Source of the DNA: Micavibrio sp. UBA2638
GTDB taxonomy: Bacteria; Pseudomonadota; Alphaproteobacteria; Micavibrionales; Micavibrionaceae
Assembly: GCA_002359735.1 (NCBI GenBank)
Contig: DENS01000003.1
Span: forward strand, 119,286-183,285
Length of the DNA stretch: 64,000 nucleotides
Direction of reading: 5' to 3'
The notes beneath the pieces were generated by a model. The model searched no databases. It was not told where the DNA came from and saw only the letters and a list, made by a program, of their open reading frames with translations. Each line of letters starts with the position of its first letter. Position 1 is the first letter of the stretch. The translations under genes were made by a program, and so were the position numbers. Shown here piece by piece: positions 8,611 through 16,696 of the stretch.

Positions 8611-9219
8611 ATGGTACTTAAGATTTTTTATACATTCCTGACCATTCTGGCCGGTATCCTGTTATATCAGGTCTATTTGATGTACGACGCCAAGGCATCG
8701 CTGAGTAACCAGCCAGCGCAATACATGATTGGCCCGGAAGAAGCCGATTTAATTGTTACCGAATTTCTGGATTATTCCTGTTCTTATTGCCAGATTATGT
8801 ACCCAACCCTGAAAGAGGCCATGGAACAAGATGGCCGCGTGCGTCTGGCACCGCGCCCGTTGTTTTCAAATAACAATCAGGGAACGGGCGGGGCTTATAT
8901 TTTCTATACGGCTGCTAAAATGGGCAAAGGCCAGGCCGCCCATGAATATCTATTTGAAAGCGGCGTAACCTTAAGTGAAGAAACATTGCCCAATGTCGCC
9001 GATCATTTGGGCGTTGAGTTTGAAACCTTTCAGGACGCCTTGAATGACCCGGATATCTTTAACCTTATTCAAAACAACCATCATCACTTTAAAATTTTAA
9101 AAGGACACGGCACGCCGACCTTCTTTATCGGGCCCGATTTGCTGTATGTCGCCGACGGCACCATGCCCACGGTTGATGATTTTCTGAAACTTTTTGCCGA
9201 AGCCAGAAGTCTGAAATAA
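8611..9219 (+). CDS. Membrane-anchored DsbA-like thioredoxin-fold protein
   Basis: 202 residues. One N-terminal hydrophobic segment (about residues 4-24) acts as a signal anchor. A DsbA-type domain with C57-S-Y-C60 (FLDYSCSYC) and the cis-proline loop HGTPTFFIG follows. The domain is shorter than in the DsbA upstream and lacks its long N-terminal helix. Location just after dsbA and just before a copper chaperone suggests a role in periplasmic thiol handling, perhaps keeping cysteines of copper-site proteins reduced. That role is inferred from context only. Confidence 0.88.
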   Translation: MVLKIFYTFLTILAGILLYQVYLMYDAKASLSNQPAQYMIGPEEADLIVTEFLDYSCSYCQIMYPTLKEAMEQDGRVRLAPRPLFSNNNQGTGGAYIFYTAAKMGKGQAAHEYLFESGVTLSEETLPNVADHLGVEFETFQDALNDPDIFNLIQNNHHHFKILKGHGTPTFFIGPDLLYVADGTMPTVDDFLKLFAEARSLK

Positions 9220-9256
9220 ACCAAAATACCATCACATACCCATGAAAGGACACACT

Positions 9257-9835
9257 ATGTTACGCTTATTGTCTATAGCCCTCAGCCTTTGTCTTTTATT
9301 GATTAACCTGCCCGGAAACGCCGCGGCCGAAGACATGGCCAAGACCATGGCCCATGACGCGGCCCATGACGCGGCCCACGACATGGCCTATATTGAAATT
9401 ACGGCGCCATATTCATATGCCACCAGCGCATCACAAAAAAATGGCGCGGCCTTTTTTACCGTGACCAATACATCCGATAAAGATGTAACGATTACCGGCG
9501 CCGCCGCCGAAAACGACATTGCGGGCCATGCCGAATTACACACCCATATTATGGATGGTGACAAAATGATGATGCGCCGCGTTGATGGCTATGATATCCC
9601 CGCAGGCCAGAGCATCACGCTGGAGCCGATGGGTCATCATATTATGCTGATGGATTTAAAAACGCCTTTAAAAACAGGTGATCACCTTGCACTGACCCTT
9701 GAGTTTTCAAATGGCGACACAAAGCCGGTTGACGTTCCTGTTATCGCACCGGGAACAAAGCCGGATTCAAGCCCGGCAACAACGCAGCATTCCAACGACA
9801 ATCATCATGACAGCCAAGACCATTCTCATCATTAA
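9257..9835 (+). CDS. PCu(A)C-type periplasmic copper chaperone with His-rich ends
   Basis: 192 residues. The ATG at 9257 is preferred over 9242 because AAAGGA lies between them at correct spacing and a signal peptide follows at once. The core shows the PCuAC copper-site pattern: a Met/His cluster (HAELHTHIMDGDKMMMRRV) and later LEPMGHHIMLM. PCuAC proteins deliver Cu(I) to the CuA site of cytochrome c oxidase, often with SCO proteins, one of which is encoded at 61.3 kb. The mature N terminus has an AHDAAHDAAHDM repeat. The C terminus is a His/Asp tail (DNHHDSQDHSHH), both probably extra metal ligands. The 3' end overlaps aroQ by 29 bases. Confidence 0.9.
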   Translation: MLRLLSIALSLCLLLINLPGNAAAEDMAKTMAHDAAHDAAHDMAYIEITAPYSYATSASQKNGAAFFTVTNTSDKDVTITGAAAENDIAGHAELHTHIMDGDKMMMRRVDGYDIPAGQSITLEPMGHHIMLMDLKTPLKTGDHLALTLEFSNGDTKPVDVPVIAPGTKPDSSPATTQHSNDNHHDSQDHSHH

Positions 9836-10244
9836 TGGGCCCAACCTGAACATGCTGGGCACGCGTGAGCCGGAGATATACGGCCACCAAAGCCTGCATG
9901 ATATCGAAAATCTGTGCCGCGACACCGCGGCCGGATTGGGGCTGGACATTGATTTTCGCCAATCCAACCATGAAGGTGAGATTGTGGAATGGATACAGCG
10001 CGCCCGGGATAAACATTGCGCCATCGGCATTAACGGCGCGGCCTATACCCATACATCCCTTGCCATTCATGATGCCTTGAAATTATGTGGTGTGCCGGTG
10101 GCCGAAATTCACCTGTCAGAGCCAAAACAGCGCGAGGAGTTCCGGCATTTTTCGTATATTGAACCAACCGCACAAATCCATGTTAGCGGCAAGGGGGCCA
10201 GTGGTTACAGCGAAGCCATACAAAAACTTGCAGAACTTTTATAA
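9807..10244 (+). CDS. aroQ: 3-dehydroquinate dehydratase, type II
   Basis: A 145-residue type II dehydroquinase, the normal size, which converts 3-dehydroquinate to 3-dehydroshikimate in the shikimate pathway. The N-terminal motif is ILIINGPNLNMLGTREPEIYG. Substrate-loop residues follow in INGAAYTHTS, and the catalytic His region is EEFRHFSYIEP. The ATG at 9807 lies within the end of the copper-chaperone gene, and an upstream extension lacks family similarity. It directly precedes accB-accC, an arrangement seen in many proteobacteria. Confidence 0.96.
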   Translation: MTAKTILIINGPNLNMLGTREPEIYGHQSLHDIENLCRDTAAGLGLDIDFRQSNHEGEIVEWIQRARDKHCAIGINGAAYTHTSLAIHDALKLCGVPVAEIHLSEPKQREEFRHFSYIEPTAQIHVSGKGASGYSEAIQKLAELL

Positions 10245-10323
10245 CCTTTACATACATCATGCTTTGACTTTTGCTGATAAGTTTTGTAATCAATGACAAT
10301 CGTAAACAGACGAGAAAAAGACT

Positions 10324-10782
10324 ATGAAAATTGATTCCGATGCAATTAAAGAACTGGCCCAGATTCTGGACGATACAGGGTTAACAGAAATTGAAGTCGC
10401 CGATGGGGATAAAGCCATCCGCGTCAGCAAGGGTGGAACCGTTGTGGCGGGTGCCCCTATCTCTGCGCCGGCCGCGGCCAATATGTCCAGTGATCCAACC
10501 ACCCCCGGTCAGGCGAGCATGTCATCCGATAACGTGGCCCATAGCCATCCCGGCGCTGTTACATCCCCAATGGTGGGAACTGTTTATATGCAGGGCGAGC
10601 CCGGATCCCCGCCATTTGTCACAAAAGGCGCCAGTGTGAAAGCCGGCGATACGCTTGTTATTATCGAAGCCATGAAGGTTATGAACCCCATTAAAGCCGA
10701 AAAATCCGGTACTGTTACGCAAATTCTGGTTGAGGATGGCGAGCCGGTGGAATTCGGCGATGTTCTTATGGTCATTGAATAA
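10324..10782 (+). CDS. accB: Acetyl-CoA carboxylase biotin carboxyl carrier protein
   Basis: 152 residues. The N-terminal helical region is followed by an Ala/Ser/Pro linker (about residues 40-75) and a C-terminal biotinyl domain with the biotinylated Lys in EAMKVMN (K118). It carries CO2 between AccC and the carboxyltransferase during malonyl-CoA formation. It is 21 bases upstream of accC and surely co-transcribed. accA and accD are not in the window. Confidence 0.97.
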   Translation: MKIDSDAIKELAQILDDTGLTEIEVADGDKAIRVSKGGTVVAGAPISAPAAANMSSDPTTPGQASMSSDNVAHSHPGAVTSPMVGTVYMQGEPGSPPFVTKGASVKAGDTLVIIEAMKVMNPIKAEKSGTVTQILVEDGEPVEFGDVLMVIE

Positions 10783-10803
10783 ACATCCATAAAAGATCCT
10801 GAT

Positions 10804-12150
10804 ATGTTTAAAAAAATTCTTATAGCCAATCGCGGTGAAATTGCCCTTCGCATTATTCGGGCCTGCCGTGAAATGGGCATACAAAGCGTCGTTGTCCACT
10901 CAACAGCCGATGCCAATTCCATGGCGGTGCGTCTGGCCGATGAATCGGTTTGTATTGGCCCCGCCCAATCCAAAGACAGCTATTTGAATATTCCATCAAT
11001 TCTGAGCGCGGCCTCACTGGCCGGGGCAGATGCCATTCACCCCGGTTATGGTTTCTTGTCCGAAAATGCACAATTTGCGCGCATGGTGGTTGAACACGGC
11101 TTTACCTTTATCGGCCCTTCGGCTGAATTGATTGAAAAAATGGGTGACAAGGTTACAGCCAAGAAAACGGTTGAATCACTTGGTCTACCGGTTGTTCCCG
11201 GCTCACCCGGCGCGTTGGAAAGCGGCGAAAGCGGCCTGAAAATGGCCAAAGAAATGGGCTTCCCGGTTTTAATTAAGGCCGCCAGTGGCGGCGGCGGTAA
11301 AGGGATGCAGATCATCCGCGAAGAAAGCCAGTTTATTGAGGCCTATAACACGGCCCGCCGCGAAGCCAAGGCCAATTTCGGTGACGATACGATCTATATG
11401 GAGAAATTCCTCGAAAAACCGCGCCATATTGAAATTCAGGTTTTCGCCGACAGCCACGGCAATTCCATACATTTAGGCGAGCGTGATTGCTCAATTCAGC
11501 GGCGCCACCAAAAACTGGTGGAGGAAGGCCCGTCGCCCGTTCTGACTGAAAAAGAACGCGAATATATCGGAAGCCTTGCGGCCAAAACAGTTGGAGAGCT
11601 GGGGTATCTGGGTGCTGGCACCATTGAATTCCTGTATGAAAACGGCCAGTTCTATTTCATGGAAATGAACACCCGCATTCAGGTTGAACATCCGGTAACC
11701 GAAATGATTACCGGCATTGACCTGATATGTGAACAAATCCGCGTGGCGGCGGGGCTGCCGTTATGTGATGCCGCACTAAAAAAACCATTTCGTATGCGCG
11801 GCCATGCCATTGAAATTCGTATCAACGCCGAAGACCCGGATACATTCATTCCATCCCCCGGTTTGATTAAACAATTCCATGCACCTGGCGGCCTTGGCGT
11901 TCGTTTTGACAGCGCCATTTATAGCGGATATTCCATTCCGCCCTATTATGATTCCATGGTTGGTAAACTGATTGTCCATGGCCGTGACCGCGCAGAATGC
12001 ATTGCCCGTTTGAAACGTGCGATCATTGAAACGGTTGTTGATGGCGTTAAAACGACATTGCCGCTGCATTTGTGGATTTTAAACCAGCCTGATTTTGTTA
12101 GCGGGAATTACACCATTCACTGGTTGGAACAGCAACTGGCCGATCGTTAG
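10804..12150 (+). CDS. accC: Acetyl-CoA carboxylase biotin carboxylase subunit
   Basis: 448 residues of the ATP-grasp biotin carboxylase family, full length. It begins FKKILIANRGEIALRIIRAC. The glycine-rich ATP loop AASGGGGKGM is at about residue 160. Catalytic and metal-binding segments include HIEIQVFADSHG, ERDCSIQRRHQKL and MNTRIQVEHPVTE. It carboxylates biotin on AccB using ATP and bicarbonate. accB-accC forms an operon, and aat follows on the same strand after a gap of about 70 bases. Confidence 0.98.
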   Translation: MFKKILIANRGEIALRIIRACREMGIQSVVVHSTADANSMAVRLADESVCIGPAQSKDSYLNIPSILSAASLAGADAIHPGYGFLSENAQFARMVVEHGFTFIGPSAELIEKMGDKVTAKKTVESLGLPVVPGSPGALESGESGLKMAKEMGFPVLIKAASGGGGKGMQIIREESQFIEAYNTARREAKANFGDDTIYMEKFLEKPRHIEIQVFADSHGNSIHLGERDCSIQRRHQKLVEEGPSPVLTEKEREYIGSLAAKTVGELGYLGAGTIEFLYENGQFYFMEMNTRIQVEHPVTEMITGIDLICEQIRVAAGLPLCDAALKKPFRMRGHAIEIRINAEDPDTFIPSPGLIKQFHAPGGLGVRFDSAIYSGYSIPPYYDSMVGKLIVHGRDRAECIARLKRAIIETVVDGVKTTLPLHLWILNQPDFVSGNYTIHWLEQQLADR

Positions 12151-12221
12151 TTCACGCTGACCCCTGCGTGTTATGCGCGGCTGTTTGGTATTTTCTGTTC
12201 GCTTCATGATAGAATAAATCC

Positions 12222-12896
12222 ATGCAATTGGTGCTGACAAATGAATTGTTGCTAGAGGCCTACCGGCAAGGCTTGTTCCCCATGGCCTATAATTTCGGCA
12301 GCCCGGTCATACATTGGGTTTGCCCCGAATTGCGGGGGCAATTATCCATCCCCCATATGCATATTCCACGGTCCCTGCGCAAAGATGTACGCAAGGCGTT
12401 AAAAAACCCGGCCATTCAGATAAAAATAAATACGGCATTTGAACGCGTTATTGCGCTATGCGGGGAAACCACAGATGATCGCCCCGAAACATGGATTAAC
12501 ACCAGCATTAAAGAGGCCTTCATCAATTTACACAAACAAGGCCATGCCCACAGCGTTGAATATTGGCAAAACGGTGACTTGCTGGGCGGTTTATACGGCC
12601 TGTCAATCGGCGCAACCTTTTGCGGTGAAAGCATGTTTTCACGGACGCCCAATGCCAGCAAAATAGCGCTGGTTCATCTGGTTGCACGTCTTTGGGCGGG
12701 CGGGTATCAACTTCTGGATACCCAATTCACCAATGATCATCTGGAACAGTTCGGCGTTTATGAAGTGCCGCATGAAGATTACATCAAGGCCCTGAACGAA
12801 ACTCTGAACATGGATGCGGATTTTACAGCCGGAAACCGCAGCGAAGAGGACATTATCACCGATTATTTCGCCATGCGGGCGCGGCAAACCCTGTAA
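12222..12896 (+). CDS. aat: Leucyl/phenylalanyl-tRNA-protein transferase
   Basis: 224 residues. It transfers Leu or Phe from aminoacyl-tRNA to N-terminal Arg or Lys of proteins, creating N-degrons. Motifs include GLFPMAYNFGSPVIHWVCPE near the N terminus, then GDLLGGLYGLSIGATFCGESMFS and LLDTQFTNDHLEQFG, all typical of the family. The recognising adaptor ClpS and the unfoldase ClpA are encoded at 19-23 kb, so the main pieces of the pathway except ClpP are here. It follows accB-accC, a conserved alphaproteobacterial neighbourhood, and converges with the DUF2155 gene. Confidence 0.96.
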   Translation: MQLVLTNELLLEAYRQGLFPMAYNFGSPVIHWVCPELRGQLSIPHMHIPRSLRKDVRKALKNPAIQIKINTAFERVIALCGETTDDRPETWINTSIKEAFINLHKQGHAHSVEYWQNGDLLGGLYGLSIGATFCGESMFSRTPNASKIALVHLVARLWAGGYQLLDTQFTNDHLEQFGVYEVPHEDYIKALNETLNMDADFTAGNRSEEDIITDYFAMRARQTL

Positions 12897-12971
12897 ACAT
12901 TCTATCAAGAATACAGCGTATAATGAAAAAAGCGGCAATCCATTTTGTGTTGAGGCCAGGGCTGACTCATT

Positions 12972-13514
12972 TTATTCACTAGCGGCCGGCGGCCCATCCA
13001 CGGCGCCGCTTTGTTCCACATCCTCTTGCGGGGCAGGTTGAATCTCTTCCGATTTTAACTCATCGTTCTTTTTCTCAGGTGCCTGATCGGATAGACAATC
13101 CAAAACCCAGACATCATAAATCGGGTGATCCATCGGTGATAAAGCGGGGGATGACGCAAACATCCATCCGCTAAAAACCCATTGGGCTTCATTTTCCTGA
13201 TCAATTTCCCAGATTTGCAAAAACGACGCCGATTCCGGTTCATCAATCGGATCGGATTTTCGGCAAGACTGCACCTTGATAAATAACGGGCCGAACTTAA
13301 CGGTTGACCCCACTCTGGCCTCAAAAGTTTCTGTTCTGGCGGTAATTTTATCCAATGATTGCAATTTCACAACCGGGTAGGGGCGCATTTCCGCCGACGC
13401 CGGGCCAGACGCGGCCACCCAAAAGGCGCAGACGCCCATCAAAATAACCAGCGCATCAACAATACGCGAACGCCGAAGCATTTTATGGATTAGCGGATGC
13501 TTGTTGTGTTTCAT
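12972..13514 (-). CDS. DUF2155 domain protein, secreted
   Basis: A 180-residue protein with an N-terminal signal or anchor (about residues 15-42, ending GPASA) and a DUF2155 domain. Typical motifs are LQSLDKITARTETFEA, KFGPLFIKVQSCRKS and FSGWMFASSPAL. A Glu/Lys/Pro-rich tail follows. The function of DUF2155 is unknown; in Alphaproteobacteria it recurs beside NDUFA12 and aat, as here. The start at 13514 overlaps mlaD by 32 bases. An ATG at 13523 is the alternative. It is in one operon with mlaD and the NDUFA12 gene. Confidence 0.85.
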   Translation of the reverse strand: MKHNKHPLIHKMLRRSRIVDALVILMGVCAFWVAASGPASAEMRPYPVVKLQSLDKITARTETFEARVGSTVKFGPLFIKVQSCRKSDPIDEPESASFLQIWEIDQENEAQWVFSGWMFASSPALSPMDHPIYDVWVLDCLSDQAPEKKNDELKSEEIQPAPQEDVEQSGAVDGPPAASE

Positions 13515-13965
13515 TTTTATCATTGCCTTGCATGCTGAAGATAAATTGTCCCAGCAGCTGCTCAAGGTTTTGCGGCGCCTGCGTATAATATATGCGGCCG
13601 CCATTTTCGATCAGCTCCTCATCGGCGCCCGGTTCCAACGCCATATAACGACCACCGAGCAGGCTTTCAGAACTAATCAACGCCGCGGTATCTGTTGGTA
13701 ATTTTACATTGGAATCCAAACTCATAGTGACACGGGCCAGATAGGTTTCTTCCACCAAATCAACGCTGGTCACAGTGCCAACCTTAACGCCGCTAATTAA
13801 AACGGCATCGCCAGTATTCAAACCGCCAATGCCGGAAAAATCGGCCGTTACAATAAAACCATTGGGCGCGGATACATTACCCATCTTATAGCTGAAAAAC
13901 AGGAAAAAACCTGCCACAACGATAACCACTGCCCCCAAAATCGTTTCAATTACACTGCGCTTCAT
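13483..13965 (-). CDS. mlaD: MlaD-type MCE domain lipid transport protein
   Basis: 160 residues: one N-terminal membrane helix (about 8-28), then a single MCE domain with the expected core (YKMGNVSAPNGFIVTADFSGIGGL, split here as several strands, and VLISGVKVGTV), ending in a Gln-rich tail. In the Mla system MlaD forms the periplasmic hexamer that receives phospholipid for retrograde transport to the inner membrane. Partners mlaF, mlaE, mlaB and mlaC are not adjacent. The gene sits inside the NDUFA12-DUF2155 cluster, a placement seen in other Alphaproteobacteria. Confidence 0.92.
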   Translation of the reverse strand: MKRSVIETILGAVVIVVAGFFLFFSYKMGNVSAPNGFIVTADFSGIGGLNTGDAVLISGVKVGTVTSVDLVEETYLARVTMSLDSNVKLPTDTAALISSESLLGGRYMALEPGADEELIENGGRIYYTQAPQNLEQLLGQFIFSMQGNDKNETQQASANP

Positions 13966-14053
13966 ATGGAACTCCGAACTAACCCGTTAAAATGCTTTTG
14001 CTTTATTATTTAATTTCACCAAAAAATCAATACCTTATTACCAGAACACCCTG

Positions 14054-14449
14054 TCACTCAGATGGTTTCCATGCTTCATAATCGCCTGTTGCGCGCTCCC
14101 GCTGGCCCCCTTCAAGAATGTGGCCGGGCGGACGATAAGCCTGATTGGTACCTGTCATATTTGCCTGGGCGGGCTTTTGCCATGAGCGGCGGAATGATTC
14201 CCCTTCATTGGATGGAACCACATCGCTTTGGTGGTGTAACCAGCCATGCCATTCCGGCGGAACAGAACTGGCATCAGGTGTTCCTGCATACATAACCCAG
14301 CGGCGCTCCCGCTTGTACCCTTTACGGGGGGGGGCCGTATAATATTTATTGCCGAACTGGTCTTCACCAACCATTTTTCCACCTGAGCGCAAAGTGAATA
14401 AATTGATATGTGCCGGGGACAACACCCCCAAGAATTTTAACAATCCCAT
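14054..14449 (-). CDS. NADH:ubiquinone oxidoreductase subunit NDUFA12 family
   Basis: 131 residues. The ATG at 14449 is chosen because TAAGGT lies upstream; a GTG at 14473 only adds eight residues. It contains the family core KMVGEDQFGNKYYT and RRWVMYAG, with the Trp/His motif PPEWHGWLHH. This is the bacterial homologue of the mitochondrial complex I accessory subunit B17.2, found in Alphaproteobacteria. It is encoded away from the nuo operon, as is usual. Its presence is one of the best class markers in the window. It heads the mlaD-DUF2155 run and diverges from ridA. Confidence 0.93.
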   Translation of the reverse strand: MGLLKFLGVLSPAHINLFTLRSGGKMVGEDQFGNKYYTAPPRKGYKRERRWVMYAGTPDASSVPPEWHGWLHHQSDVVPSNEGESFRRSWQKPAQANMTGTNQAYRPPGHILEGGQRERATGDYEAWKPSE

Positions 14450-14580
14450 ATCGAACCTTAAATTATTGTTCACGTCTTTTAAGTCGCAGATTATGGCAGA
14501 TGAACCCGCGCTTTACAAAACAAATTTCAGCTTTATGATCATTCCGAGAGTAAAAATTACAAATAGAAAAAGGCTAGACC

Positions 14581-15042
14581 ATGAATATTCAGCAGAACTT
14601 GCAAAAACTGGGTTTTGAACTTCCCGAGGCCGCCGCCCCGGCCGCCAATTATGTGCCCTATGTCATCAGCGGCCAGCATGTTTACATCTCGGGCCAGATT
14701 CCGTTTCTAAACGGCGTTAAAATGCATATGGGCCGTTTGGGCGACACCTTAGAGGTTGAAGACGGCGTAAAGGCCGCGCAAGCCTGCGCGTTAAATATTC
14801 TGGGGCAACTAAACGCCGCCATTGACGGCGACTGGTCCCGCGTTGTGCGTTGCGTAAAGCTGGGCGCTTTTGTGAACTGCACCAGTGATTTCACCCAGCA
14901 CCCGGCCGTTGTTAACGGCGCATCCGATTTAATGGTGGCCGCACTGGGCGATGCCGGGAAACATGCCCGGTTTGCCGTGGGTGCCCCATCTTTACCGCTT
15001 GGCGTAGCGGTGGAAATAGACGCCCTGTTCGAAATTCAATAA
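14581..15042 (+). CDS. RidA family protein (2-iminobutanoate/2-iminopropanoate deaminase-like)
   Basis: 153 residues of the YjgF/YER057c/UK114 family, of the longer subtype beginning MNIQQNLQKLGFELPEAAAP. Features include YVISGQHVYISGQIP, CALNILGQLNAA and the C-terminal PLGVAVEIDALFE. Classical RidA hydrolyses reactive enamines and imines made by PLP enzymes such as threonine dehydratase, which is encoded at 52 kb. This subtype is more distant and its activity is not proven. AAGGCTAGACC precedes the ATG. It ends at a terminator shared with the next, convergent gene. Confidence 0.9.
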   Translation: MNIQQNLQKLGFELPEAAAPAANYVPYVISGQHVYISGQIPFLNGVKMHMGRLGDTLEVEDGVKAAQACALNILGQLNAAIDGDWSRVVRCVKLGAFVNCTSDFTQHPAVVNGASDLMVAALGDAGKHARFAVGAPSLPLGVAVEIDALFEIQ

Positions 15043-15061
15043 CAATAACAGATGAACTCTA

Positions 15062-15086
15062 TAAAAAGGCCGCCCCGGCCTTTTTT
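15062..15086. terminator. Bidirectional intrinsic terminator
   Basis: The hairpin AAAAGGCCG...CGGCCTTTT, with a three-base loop, has A-runs on the left and T-runs on the right. It sits between ridA and the convergent response regulator gene and abuts the latter's stop codon. Confidence 0.87.
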
Positions 15087-15979
15087 CATGATGCTGTTTT
15101 GTCGGCCCTGGATTTAATCCAGTTCTGGAACATATCCATGGCCTCTTCATGGCCCAATTGTTCATATTTGGTGGCCGTTTGTTCCTGGGCGTGTAATTCG
15201 CGGCGAACCTTTTCCTCGCTCATACGCAGGGACTTAATCTCATCATGCGACAAACCGTAATACACAACCGGTATACCTACACTTAAAATCAGGGCTTTGC
15301 CCATCATCGTTGGCTCTGAACTGACATACAGCTTGCAATGACTCAGATCTCCGCTTTTTAATTTTTCAGCCGCCTGACGAATGGCCATAACCTCGGCATG
15401 GGCGGTCGGGTCGGAACGCGCCATAATGCCGTTAACGCCCTCCCCCAAAATCTTACCCTCTTCATCGGCCAGAACGGCGCCATAGGGGCCGCCTTTACCT
15501 GCTTTGAAATTATTTTCCGCCAGTTCAATGGCACGGTGCATTAAATCCGCGCCTGAAAATTTAGTATTGTGCACGGCCACGCCCATATTGTCAGGGTTTA
15601 AACCGCGCCGTTTTAAAATATGAACAACCGTATCGGTAAGACGTGTGGGTGATACAGGTTTTTGCAAAACGCGCATGACCCCCAGATTGCTGGCCTCCAT
15701 TAACAAATCACTGGAATCATCCGATGTAATCACCACAACCGGAACATCCAGACCGCGCACCACAAGAAATTTTACAAATTCAAAACCGCCAGTGGGCGCC
15801 ATATTGATATCAACAAGGGCCACATCCACATCTTGTTTTTTGATAATTTCAATGGCTTCATCACCATTATTGGCATGCAAAATATTAAATCCGCGCGCCG
15901 ATAGAATCTGGGCCATCATTTCGCGGCTGACCTGATTATCCTCGGCAATTAGAATATTGATATATGCTTTTTCGGCCAT
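15086..15979 (-). CDS. Response regulator receiver fused to a deaminase-like domain lacking zinc cysteines
   Basis: 297 residues in two domains. Residues 5-125 are a CheY-like receiver with the acidic pair E13/D14, phospho-acceptor D57 (LVDINM), T85 and K107 (LQKP). Residues 143-245 match the GuaD/CMP-dCMP deaminase fold: DLMHRAIELA, PYGAVLADEEG, TAHAEVMAIR (H194, E196) and YVSSEPTMMG. The usual zinc motif PCxxC is replaced by P-T-M-M-G (T224, G227), so zinc binding and catalysis are unlikely. A C-terminal helical tail follows to 297. The protein may be a phosphorylation-controlled nucleotide sensor or scaffold; that is inference. No histidine kinase is adjacent. It diverges from the prepilin-like gene across 47 bases. 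Confidence 0.85.
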   Translation of the reverse strand: MAEKAYINILIAEDNQVSREMMAQILSARGFNILHANNGDEAIEIIKKQDVDVALVDINMAPTGGFEFVKFLVVRGLDVPVVVITSDDSSDLLMEASNLGVMRVLQKPVSPTRLTDTVVHILKRRGLNPDNMGVAVHNTKFSGADLMHRAIELAENNFKAGKGGPYGAVLADEEGKILGEGVNGIMARSDPTAHAEVMAIRQAAEKLKSGDLSHCKLYVSSEPTMMGKALILSVGIPVVYYGLSHDEIKSLRMSEEKVRRELHAQEQTATKYEQLGHEEAMDMFQNWIKSRADKTAS

Positions 15980-16026
15980 TTGGTCGTTCCTGTCTTCCTC
16001 AAACTATAATATATGCTATCATTGAA

Positions 16027-16689
16027 ATGATGAAAAGTTTCGAAAAAAATATGGATAAGCGAAAAAATGAACGCGGGAATGCACTGTTCTTTATTTTGAT
16101 CGGTGTCGTTTTATTTGCCGCCCTCAGCTATACCGTTGGCAATATGATGCGCGGCGGCAACGCCGAAACCATCGCTGATGAAAAGGCCGGTCTTTACGCC
16201 GATGAAATACTTGATTATGGCCGGATACTGCGTCAGGCAGTGCAAGGCGTGAAAATTTCCGGCGGATGCCTGGACGGCGAAATCAGCTTTGAAACCGCTG
16301 GATTGACAGGATACACAAACGGCACCAACACGGCCTGTCAGGTTTTCAATTCAAATGGCGGCGATATCAATTACATTAAAATCAACAGCGCCGTCACCAG
16401 TTCTGATTGGGTTTTTACCGGCACCAATATCGTTGATTCCGTGGGGACGGCCGCCCCGGATCTGGTCGCCATTTTGCCGGATATCAAACTCAGCATTTGC
16501 GAGGCCATCAACGAAACCAGCGGTATTACCGCACTGGGCACCGATGCCGATATTGATTTCACCAAATTCACCGGAACCTATGCCGGGACCCAAACGCTGG
16601 ATTTTGCCGATGGAAAAATGAATGGGTGTCTAAATTACGTCAATTCAGGCAATAATTACTTTTTCTATCAAGTCCTGGTCAAACGCTAA
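16027..16689 (+). CDS. Prepilin-like protein with GN-type leader motif
   Basis: 220 residues starting at tandem ATGs (16027, 16030), with another at 16051. No clear ribosome-binding site is present; TATAAT at 16005-16010 would give a leader of only about 10 bases. A basic leader (KRKNERG) precedes a long hydrophobic helix NALFFILIGVVLFAALSYTV, the layout of a prepilin-peptidase substrate, but position +5 is Phe rather than Glu, as in GspK-like minor pseudopilins. The C-terminal domain contains AILPDIKLSICEAINE and ends NYFFYQVLVKR. A divergent paralogue lies at 25478-26245 with matching landmarks. Function unknown. Confidence 0.75.
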   Translation: MMKSFEKNMDKRKNERGNALFFILIGVVLFAALSYTVGNMMRGGNAETIADEKAGLYADEILDYGRILRQAVQGVKISGGCLDGEISFETAGLTGYTNGTNTACQVFNSNGGDINYIKINSAVTSSDWVFTGTNIVDSVGTAAPDLVAILPDIKLSICEAINETSGITALGTDADIDFTKFTGTYAGTQTLDFADGKMNGCLNYVNSGNNYFFYQVLVKR

Positions 16690-16696
16690 ATCCTGC

